A DNA stretch of 5,701 nt from Candidatus Woesearchaeota archaeon (GTDB taxonomy: Archaea; Nanobdellota; Nanobdellia; SCGC-AAA011-G17; VGLX01): assembly GCA_016866645.1 (NCBI GenBank), contig VGLX01000100.1, positions 1-5,701 of the forward strand, written 5' to 3'. Made by a program: the position numbers and the translations under genes. The number at the start of each line of letters is the position of its first letter. Positions within the stretch are counted from its first letter, which is position 1. Under the pieces are notes generated by a model that was not told the DNA's origin, ran no database searches, and saw only the letters and a program-made list of their open reading frames with translations. Of this stretch, positions 1 through 5,471 are shown one piece after another.

Positions 1-171
1 AACTTTATACATGCCGTTAAATTGGGGTTCGTTCTCGTCTTCGTAGTTTATTATTGACCCTTTTGGTGGGATTTGCGGATGTGCTTTTAAATCCTCTTTC
101 CAAAGCTCTGTTGAAGGCATCAACTTTTTTTCTAAACCAATTTTTTTGCACTTTAATATTATTGAGCCCAT
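1..171 (-). CDS. Hypothetical protein, N-terminal part (runs off left edge)
   Basis: This is an open frame of 57 codons from the ATG at 171-169 to the window edge, with no stop. It begins MGSIILKCKKIGLEKKLMP and continues through a polar, Lys/Glu-rich stretch with a PQIPPKGS segment. I do not recognise the family. No signal peptide, membrane segment or catalytic motif is visible in the part present. The start is well supported: GAGGT at 180-176 serves as ribosome binding site, and that same GAGGT overlaps the stop (TAA, 176-174) of the acyl-CoA synthetase gene, leaving only 2 nt between stop and start. This arrangement implies translational coupling and one mRNA with the synthetase. A functional link to acyl-CoA metabolism is inferred from position only. 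Confidence 0.75.
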   Translation of the reverse strand, partial: MGSIILKCKKIGLEKKLMPSTELWKEDLKAHPQIPPKGSIINYEDENEPQFNGMYKV

Positions 172-173
172 TT

Positions 174-2069
174 TTACCTCTTGTACATCTTGTCGAACAG
201 TTCTTTGTAGTAGTCTAAGACGTTAGCCCGTTTTATCTTCAGCGTAGGCGTCAGAAGGTCTGGCAGCGTGACCTCTTTGCCGTTGACTTTTGTTGTGCAT
301 TGCTGCGAGAAGTCTGAAGGCAGTAATGTAAATCTTGTCAGGCTAGCGTAGTCTTCCAGGCCAAGGCCTTTGTTTATCCTGTTTACCTCTTTGCTTATCA
401 ATTCTTTCACTTTCTTGTTGGCTGCGAAGCTTATCCTCTCTTCGTAAGGCATAGGATGTTCCGGTGACAAGTCTTGCATGCTCTTGAAGTATTTTTCCAG
501 CTCTTCATCTTTTAGCTGCTCATCTAGCGTCATCGTAGCTTTCAAGTATTCATAGTTGGGTATTACCAAGCCGGTTATGTACGGTTCTGCTTGGCCGTGT
601 ACCATCACCTGGCTTATCAGCGTGGATGCTTTCAAAGGCTCTTCTAATTCTTCTGCTAGTCCGATGTTTTGCCCAGTGTTCAGCCGTATGTCGTTCTTCA
701 TCCTGCCCATTATGTACAAGTAACCTTCGTTATCGAGCTTGCCTTTGTCTCCTGTCAAGAAGTAAGTCTTGCCCTTATGCACTGTGAAGACTTTCTTGGT
801 CTTCTCGTCGTCTTTCCAGTATCCTTTGAAAACCATCGGTCCAGCTACTGCTATTTCTCCGTCGATTATCTGAACGTCTGCCGCTGGTACTGGCTTTCCG
901 ATGCTCCCTTTCTTGTGGTACTGCGGAGTGTTGGCTGATATTACCGGAGCAGTCTCAGTCAAGCCATATCCGTTGTATAAGGCTATGCCGATCTTCCTTG
1001 AGAACAAGTCCTCAATCTCTGATGATAATGGCCCTCCGCCTGTTATGCAGAACTCTAGGTTGCCGCCTGTTTTCTCCCTCACTTTCTGGAAGACTAAGTG
1101 GTCTAGTTTCTTGTTCATGAACGCTAAGATAAACCCTGGCTTCTTGCCCGATTCTAAAGCTTTCAGGTATTTCTCTTTCGTTTCCATCGCAGTGTTGAAC
1201 ATCTTCTTCTTGAACTTAGACGCTTCTAGTCCCATCTTTATCTTATCAAGGACTTTTTCATAAAGCCTTGGCACTGCTAGCATGATTGTTGGCTTGAAAA
1301 GCACTAGGTCTGTTGCGACTGTGTTCGTGTTCTCAGCGAATCCTATCTCAGCCCCGATGTACAGAAGGGATAATGCTCCTGTGTGCTCGAAAGCGTGGCT
1401 GTAGGGTATTATCGACAAAGCCTTGTCTTTTGAGCTTACAGTCGGGAAGATGTCTTTTATTGCTAATATATTTGACATTATGTTGGCATGCGTTAGCATT
1501 GCCCCTTTAGGCTGGCCTGTGGTGCCTGAGGTGTATATCAGCATTGCTAGGTCATCGTCTTTCACGTTTTTGCTTATAGTCTCTAAGTCTTGAGGGGATT
1601 TTCTTCCAATGTTCATGACATCTTCAAAACTCGTATTAACACCGCTTATTTTCTGCATGGAGATTATCTTTTTATCTTTTCCTTCTAAGGCTTCTAAGAC
1701 TGTTTCGTAATTCGCTTTGTTAGACACTATAACAGCTTTTGCTCCAGCATCTTCTAATATCTCTTTGATCTTTTTTGAAGTGTAAGTCGTGTATATCGGC
1801 ACGGTTATGTTGCCTAATGCGTAGTTTGCCAAGTCAGCTGCTATGAATTCTGCTCTGTTCTCTGACATGACCGCTACCCTGTCGCCAACTTCTCCAGAAC
1901 CCTTAGGGCCTATGCCTAGACTCACGAGTCCTGATGCGAAGCTGTCAATCATTTCCCCCAAGTCTTTGTAAGAAATAGACTGGTATTTGCCGTCTTTATC
2001 CTTAGTTGATAACGCTGCTTTGTCGCCTTGTTCTGCGATGCTCTTTTTTATTATGTGGTATATGCTCAT
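174..2069 (-). CDS. Long-chain acyl-CoA synthetase, AMP-forming (FadD/FAA1-like)
   Basis: The enzyme should activate a carboxylic acid, probably a long-chain fatty acid, with ATP to an acyl-adenylate and then transfer it to CoA, in the cytosol or at the inner membrane face. ANL-superfamily motifs appear in order: phosphate-binding loop YTSGTTGQPKG (179-189), NGYGLTET (366-373), the ATP-binding TGD (439-441), the hinge region around MGRMKND (454-460), and a C-terminal TPTLKIKR (607-614). In that last motif K611 aligns with the usual adenylation lysine. The length of 631 aa and the TPTLK-type end match the long FAA1-like group rather than short acetyl-CoA synthetases. After the hinge, the usual proline of the N-I/V-x-P segment is absent (NIGLAEELE, 468-476). 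There is no signal peptide. The start is set by a near-perfect SD, AAAGGAGGT (2083-2075). Substrate chain length cannot be read from the sequence. No beta-oxidation gene is visible nearby. Confidence 0.93.
   Translation of the reverse strand: MSIYHIIKKSIAEQGDKAALSTKDKDGKYQSISYKDLGEMIDSFASGLVSLGIGPKGSGEVGDRVAVMSENRAEFIAADLANYALGNITVPIYTTYTSKKIKEILEDAGAKAVIVSNKANYETVLEALEGKDKKIISMQKISGVNTSFEDVMNIGRKSPQDLETISKNVKDDDLAMLIYTSGTTGQPKGAMLTHANIMSNILAIKDIFPTVSSKDKALSIIPYSHAFEHTGALSLLYIGAEIGFAENTNTVATDLVLFKPTIMLAVPRLYEKVLDKIKMGLEASKFKKKMFNTAMETKEKYLKALESGKKPGFILAFMNKKLDHLVFQKVREKTGGNLEFCITGGGPLSSEIEDLFSRKIGIALYNGYGLTETAPVISANTPQYHKKGSIGKPVPAADVQIIDGEIAVAGPMVFKGYWKDDEKTKKVFTVHKGKTYFLTGDKGKLDNEGYLYIMGRMKNDIRLNTGQNIGLAEELEEPLKASTLISQVMVHGQAEPYITGLVIPNYEYLKATMTLDEQLKDEELEKYFKSMQDLSPEHPMPYEERISFAANKKVKELISKEVNRINKGLGLEDYASLTRFTLLPSDFSQQCTTKVNGKEVTLPDLLTPTLKIKRANVLDYYKELFDKMYKR
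176..180 (-). promoter_or_regulatory. Ribosome binding site embedded in upstream stop codon
   Basis: GAGGT lies 4 nt before the ATG at 171. Its last two bases fall inside the TAA stop (176-174) or last Arg codon of the synthetase gene, so ribosomes terminating on the synthetase sit directly on the next initiation site. This decides the start of the partial left-hand gene and suggests coupled translation. Confidence 0.7.
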
Positions 2070-2074
2070 CTTAA

Positions 2075-2083
2075 ACCTCCTTT
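2075..2083 (-). promoter_or_regulatory. Strong Shine-Dalgarno of the acyl-CoA synthetase
   Basis: AAAGGAGGT, read on the minus strand, lies 5 nt before the ATG at 2069. It is close to a full anti-SD complement and makes the chosen start secure. Confidence 0.8.
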
Positions 2084-2112
2084 GTTAAATTTTAGGTTTA
2101 ATGGTATTTTTA

Positions 2113-2130
2113 CGATTTTTAAATATTTGT
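2113..2130 (-). promoter_or_regulatory. Candidate TATA element for the acyl-CoA synthetase
   Basis: In the 86-nt gap between the two large minus-strand genes, the minus strand reads AATATTTAAAA at about 2127-2117. This fits an archaeal TATA box. A start of transcription about 25 nt downstream would fall near 2096 and give a leader of about 27 nt that includes the SD. The element lacks the AAACG-type upstream half seen in the other promoters of the window, so this call is weaker. Read-through from the upstream gene is an alternative. Confidence 0.4.
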
Positions 2131-2155
2131 ATAGAAGAATATACTCTTAGCCCTG

Positions 2156-4264
2156 TTAGTGGCTTTCTAGTACTACCTTGGATTTTACATACTCTTGTAC
2201 GTAACTCTTGTAACTGCTTTCCGGGAAGTTCTTCATGAAGTAAGACGCTTCTTGCAATGCTTTGAATACTTCTTTGTCAGAATCGTAAGACCACATGAGG
2301 AACAGGCTTACCCTGTCTGCTAAAGGGTCTTTAACGTCTATTTCGTTTTTTAGGAACTCGAAGTCTTTGACAGCATCTTTTGACTTTTCATCGAAGAAAT
2401 GCATGTACCCATAGAGGAAGTGTTTCCTTTTCATCTGTCCCATCTCTGACTTTGCCAGGCTTGATATCTTCGCGTTTTCAGAGCTTGATAGCTCAGTGTA
2501 CAGCCTTTTAGCTTCTTGGTAATGGTTTATCGCCTCGTTGGACTCTGCAAGTAAGAGCTTGGTTTCTGCGTCGTCTCCTTTAAGCTTCTTAATGGCTGAT
2601 CTGTAGTCTCCTCTCAAGTATTCCTTAAGCCCTTCTTTTTTCTTTTTTCCGAATATCCTCTTGGCTGATTCCTCGACTACTTCTTTAGCTTTTTTCTTGT
2701 AAGTGTAGTTAATGTCTCTATCGGTGTGTAAGTCCAGTAGGTCTTTTGCCCTGAACATGGCTTCATGATAGTTGCCTAGTTCGAAGTTTGATTTCGCAAC
2801 TCCTAAGGCTGAAGCGTAGACGAATACGTTTTCTCGGACGTATGTTCTTGAGGCTTCTTCGTAATACTTTACAGCGTCTTTATAGTTCTTAAGCTCGAAA
2901 GACAGTTGTCCAAGCATCCATGTGGCGTATATTTGGAAGTGCTGCGGCAAAACGTTCAGTTTCTCTTTGTTGTCATACAAGCCTTTTATCAGCTCAAAAG
3001 CTTTAGCGTCTTCTTTGTGTTCTGTTAAGAATAAGTAAGATAAGAATTCTAGAGTTATAAGGTCTGAGTTTTTAGGATGCTTCTTAGCGAGGTCTTGTAT
3101 TTTTACGCTTATTTCTCTTAACACCCTCTTGGGCTCCTCGCTTATTTTTTCAACTAGCTTCTTGTACTCGTCTAAGTCTTCAGTTTTTTTCTGCTCTTCC
3201 AGGATTTTTTGGATGTTCAGTACAGATGTTTTCAAATAATCCGACAGCTCCTTGTCAAGCTGGAATACCTGGAAAAGCGCTTCTTCTTTCAGCTGGTCAT
3301 AATGTCCTCTGTCATTATTATCAAAAACCATTGTTTCAACTTTGAAATCTTTGCCGCTGTCATGCCAAGTCGGGTCTACTACTATGTACTCTAATGTTTT
3401 CTTGTTGACAAATGCTCCGAACACGTGCCCGGGCATAGGTAAGAGCAGAAGGTCTAAGTCTTTGGTCAGGCTTGGGTATTTTTTCTGTGCGGTTTCGAAC
3501 ATTATCTGCATTGCAGAGACGTAATTCCTGCAAACCATCTCTACAGAGTCTGGCTTGCCTCTGCCCCAGGAATACTTCCTTGCTATAATAGGATGCGTGT
3601 TTTTGTCTTCCGGGCTTTTGTAGATGTCGCTCATGTCCACGTCCTCTATCTTCATGAGCAGCATGTCTGGTGGTGTACCGTCGGTTTTTTTGTTCTCTTC
3701 GTCGCATATCTTGTAAGCCTTTGAAGGGTCTTTTATGATCTTCTTCATTAATGACTTATCAACCTTTTTTAGGTAAGACCAGTCTACACCTTCGAATTTG
3801 CCGTCATCGTTTATGTCTGAGCCTATGCTCCTTTCTGATAATAACATCTTATGATTATACTTGACTAAGTATTCTAACGCCATGTTGATGCCTACTATGA
3901 CATCCGTAGGTGTTTTTATCTCGTATTTGAGCTTGTCTTTAAGGATGTCTTCGAATATGAACTTTGAGAACTTTTCTTCGTCAACCCCTCTTCTGAAGTT
4001 GTATCCCATTCCTTCTGTGAACTCCCCTTGGTTTCTCATCTCCTGCGATATAAGTTCTAGAATCTTATCCTGGTTTTCTATCTTGCTCTTAGAAGCGCCT
4101 GAGTCGAGGTTTGTTCGGAAAGTCGTGTAGTCTACCCTTTCTAAGGCTTGTTTTTGCTTGTCTAAGGCTTCGTAATCTATTTGGTTAGCTCTTGCTAAGC
4201 CGGGCAATGCCAGCCAGCTCGCGGCTACTATAGTTGCTAGTGTCTTTTTGAGCTTTCCAACCAT
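2156..4264 (-). CDS. Exported transglutaminase-like protein with EF-hand-type loop and TPR repeats
   Basis: The protein begins with a Sec signal peptide: KLKK, a hydrophobic core (8-23), then ARA|N with cleavage expected after A26. It should act outside the cytoplasmic membrane or at the cell surface. At 150-161 lies DINDDGKFEGVD, an EF-hand/dockerin-like calcium loop with ligands at D150, N152, D154, E158 and D161. A transglutaminase-like (papain-fold) core follows, with C245 (MVCRNYV), H280 (PGHVFGAF) and D297 (VVDPTWHD) in the expected order and spacing. Members of this superfamily can be proteases, amidases, transglutaminases or inactive binders; the sequence does not tell which. The region at about 340-440 is charged and helical. 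From about 440 to the end are TPR-like helix pairs, clearest at 442-475 and 479-513, with weaker ones near 545-600 and 620-690, suggesting a protein-binding scaffold. A weak SD (GGGGT, 4273-4269) precedes the ATG. The next gene on the strand starts 86 nt after its stop. Confidence 0.8.
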   Translation of the reverse strand: MVGKLKKTLATIVAASWLALPGLARANQIDYEALDKQKQALERVDYTTFRTNLDSGASKSKIENQDKILELISQEMRNQGEFTEGMGYNFRRGVDEEKFSKFIFEDILKDKLKYEIKTPTDVIVGINMALEYLVKYNHKMLLSERSIGSDINDDGKFEGVDWSYLKKVDKSLMKKIIKDPSKAYKICDEENKKTDGTPPDMLLMKIEDVDMSDIYKSPEDKNTHPIIARKYSWGRGKPDSVEMVCRNYVSAMQIMFETAQKKYPSLTKDLDLLLLPMPGHVFGAFVNKKTLEYIVVDPTWHDSGKDFKVETMVFDNNDRGHYDQLKEEALFQVFQLDKELSDYLKTSVLNIQKILEEQKKTEDLDEYKKLVEKISEEPKRVLREISVKIQDLAKKHPKNSDLITLEFLSYLFLTEHKEDAKAFELIKGLYDNKEKLNVLPQHFQIYATWMLGQLSFELKNYKDAVKYYEEASRTYVRENVFVYASALGVAKSNFELGNYHEAMFRAKDLLDLHTDRDINYTYKKKAKEVVEESAKRIFGKKKKEGLKEYLRGDYRSAIKKLKGDDAETKLLLAESNEAINHYQEAKRLYTELSSSENAKISSLAKSEMGQMKRKHFLYGYMHFFDEKSKDAVKDFEFLKNEIDVKDPLADRVSLFLMWSYDSDKEVFKALQEASYFMKNFPESSYKSYVQEYVKSKVVLESH

Positions 4265-4314
4265 AAATACCCCTACTGTAACATATATTTTAGACTATAA
4301 TAACGGATAAGGTT

Positions 4315-4328
4315 GTATATAAGGCTTT
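4315..4328 (-). promoter_or_regulatory. BRE/TATA promoter of the exported transglutaminase-like gene
   Basis: The minus strand reads AAAGCCTTATATAC. It matches the element before the 56-aa gene at 11 of 14 positions. A transcription start about 25 nt downstream would lie near 4294 and give a leader of about 30 nt containing the GGGGT ribosome binding site. A second AT-rich stretch, AAAATATATG at 4291-4282, is too close to the ATG at 4264 to be the TATA box for this start. Confidence 0.6.
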
Positions 4329-4340
4329 GCACTTTAAAGA

Positions 4341-4354
4341 AAACGTTTATATAA
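4341..4354 (+). promoter_or_regulatory. BRE/TATA promoter of the 252-aa membrane protein gene, near-leaderless
   Basis: AAACGTTTATATAA is a strong archaeal BRE/TATA match. The usual 24-27 nt to the transcription start puts it at about 4375-4380, only a few bases before the ATG at 4385. No SD is present in ACGTATCCAAAAA, just before the ATG. This gene is therefore expected to be transcribed leaderless or nearly so. The box is about 12 nt from the divergent promoter at 4315-4328, so TBP/TFB binding on the two may interfere. Confidence 0.72.
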
Positions 4355-4384
4355 TTTTCAAGCTTATTATTACGTATCCAAAAA

Positions 4385-5143
4385 ATGAGGTTACCTAGGA
4401 TATTTCTTAAAGAGAAAGGGCTAGAGGAGAAAGTAAACCAATATACGACTAAGAAATTCGAATATATCCCGCCAGGCAGCTTTGACGAAGAAACATTATC
4501 CCGAAGAGTATGTAAGTACTTCGGGACATACCATATCTACTATGACGTCTACCAAAGAAAAGTGAAAGAACAGGTCCACCACCTCAACCAATCAGAACCT
4601 AAAGTGCTAAAATCTATAGTGGACCAGATGGACCAGTTCGAAAAAGACTTGGAAGCCAAACAAATACCATGGGACTGGGTAGCTAACGACTATTACAGCG
4701 AGAGACTATACAGAGATTCAAAAAGAACAGTGAGGAACTACAGAATAAAAGTAGGCATGATATACTACAGCAAGATAGTCAACTATCTGCCTGCGAAAGC
4801 AGCTAAGTTCTTCTTTGACAAATCTGACCAAGCAGAGCTTGCACCAACAAAGTATGACATTATGGGCATGGCATCCTATCTTGTGGTACTAGCTGCTGAA
4901 ACAGCAGTTGTGCACCTCCTAACAGGCCCGTACTCGTTCGTATTCGGAGGAGCAGCGTTATTAACAGGGATTGTGCACGGATTATCCCATATGGAAAATG
5001 AAAAAGAAACCGTAAAAGAAGACAAGAAGTTCATAGAAAGCTACAAAAAAATGCAAGAGAAAAAGAGCATGGTAGCGCTCTTAAGGTATGAAAAACAGCA
5101 GATAGTAACATCGATAAAAGAGCATATCAAACCGGCATGGTAA
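4385..5143 (+). CDS. Hypothetical protein with a C-terminal two-helix membrane hairpin
   Basis: I do not recognise this 252-aa protein. The first 150 residues are charged and rich in Tyr and Lys, with likely helices (for example YFGTYHIYYDVYQRKVKEQV, 45-64) and no cleavable signal peptide. Two hydrophobic segments follow, about 157-179 (YDIMGMASYLVVLAAETAVV and on) and 181-200 (GPYSFVFGGAALLTGIVHGL). They are separated only by a short turn, as expected for a membrane hairpin that keeps both termini on the same side. The tail (201-252) is again highly charged. Topology is not resolved, but the abundance of Lys/Arg on both sides suggests both ends are cytoplasmic. The start is supported by the strong TATA box at leaderless distance. 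It is divergent from the exported transglutaminase/TPR gene and convergent with the 56-aa gene; no functional link is shown. Confidence 0.8.
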   Translation: MRLPRIFLKEKGLEEKVNQYTTKKFEYIPPGSFDEETLSRRVCKYFGTYHIYYDVYQRKVKEQVHHLNQSEPKVLKSIVDQMDQFEKDLEAKQIPWDWVANDYYSERLYRDSKRTVRNYRIKVGMIYYSKIVNYLPAKAAKFFFDKSDQAELAPTKYDIMGMASYLVVLAAETAVVHLLTGPYSFVFGGAALLTGIVHGLSHMENEKETVKEDKKFIESYKKMQEKKSMVALLRYEKQQIVTSIKEHIKPAW

Positions 5144-5150
5144 GAAAAAG
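5144..5150 (-). terminator. Possible T-tract terminator of the 56-aa gene
   Basis: The minus strand reads CTTTTTC here, about 28 nt after the stop of the 56-aa gene. Archaeal termination often uses a run of five or more T, and this is the only such run in the convergent gap. It has no strong hairpin before it, and no comparable T-run follows the plus-strand gene that ends at 5143. Confidence 0.3.
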
Positions 5151-5177
5151 CAAGACCCGTCCTTCTCAAGGTTAACC

Positions 5178-5348
5178 CTAAAACCTGCCTCGGAACAATC
5201 CTTTATGCATGAAAGATTCTGCCTCTCTCCCAGTATCAAAACTCTTGTTAACCCCGAACATCTGAGACCCATTAGCGCCTGTGTTAACTATCCGAAAGAT
5301 AAACCTTTTACCTGAAAAATGCCTTAACTTAACAACTTTGTATCCCAT
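5178..5348 (-). CDS. Small 56-aa hypothetical protein
   Basis: This complete frame begins MGYKVVKLRHFSGKRFIF and ends in HKGLFRGRF before TAG (5180-5178). It is basic and contains a middle part, NGSQMFGVNKSFDTGREAES, that could form beta strands followed by a short helix. I do not recognise the family and see no zinc-binding cysteines (there are no Cys) and no membrane segment. It is called as real because it has a strong SD (GGGAGGG, 5363-5357, 8 nt before the ATG), a good TATA box at the right distance, and it fits the gap without overlapping its neighbours. It is convergent with the 252-aa gene, 34 nt between the two stops. A small basic protein such as this could bind nucleic acid, but that is only a guess. 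Confidence 0.72.
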   Translation of the reverse strand: MGYKVVKLRHFSGKRFIFRIVNTGANGSQMFGVNKSFDTGREAESFMHKGLFRGRF

Positions 5349-5356
5349 TTTAACTT

Positions 5357-5363
5357 CCCTCCC
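5357..5363 (-). promoter_or_regulatory. Shine-Dalgarno of the 56-aa gene
   Basis: GGGAGGG on the minus strand, 8 nt before the ATG at 5348. It is the main evidence that this short frame is translated and from which start. Confidence 0.7.
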
Positions 5364-5400
5364 AAAAAGAACACACCTATACTATAAAATATATGTTCAA

Positions 5401-5414
5401 GTATATAAACGTTT
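5401..5414 (-). promoter_or_regulatory. BRE/TATA promoter of the 56-aa gene
   Basis: The minus strand reads AAACGTTTATATAC, identical over 13 bases to the promoter at 4341-4354. The transcription start is expected near 5379, giving a leader of about 30 nt with the SD inside. A second AT-rich block just downstream (TATATTTTATA, about 5393-5383) could be an alternative TATA but would give a leader of only about 16 nt. Confidence 0.65.
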
Positions 5415-5471
5415 GGATTAAAACGGCTTCATCCAAAAAATAGTTTAGTGAGTTAGTTCTGTTATTAGGGT

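Noticed and set aside
669..1510. Several plus-strand open frames of 65-120 aa opposite the acyl-CoA synthetase gene
   Set aside because: They are antisense to a clear, motif-complete gene, overlap one another and have Cys/Ser/Leu-rich, low-information translations.
3360..3707. 115-aa minus-strand open frame rich in Arg and His
   Set aside because: It lies wholly inside the 702-aa gene in another frame, over the transglutaminase-like region, and its composition is that of an out-of-frame translation. No separate SD or promoter is seen.
3209..4130. Three plus-strand open frames of 60-89 aa opposite the 702-aa gene
   Set aside because: Antisense shadows of a well-supported gene, with no initiation signals.
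5170..5177. Palindrome GGTTAACC beside the stop of the 56-aa gene
   Set aside because: An 8-bp palindrome with no loop is expected by chance, and the nearby CCTTCTCAAGG stem is only 4 bp, too weak to call a structured terminator.
5081..5272. 63-aa minus-strand frame across the convergent gap
   Set aside because: It overlaps both the end of the 252-aa gene and most of the 56-aa gene in a different frame, has no SD, and the 56-aa frame has much better start signals.
5415..5436. TGGAT...ATCCA inverted repeat as a possible IS end
   Set aside because: A 5-bp stem with a 12-nt loop is not significant, and the other end of the element is not available to compare.
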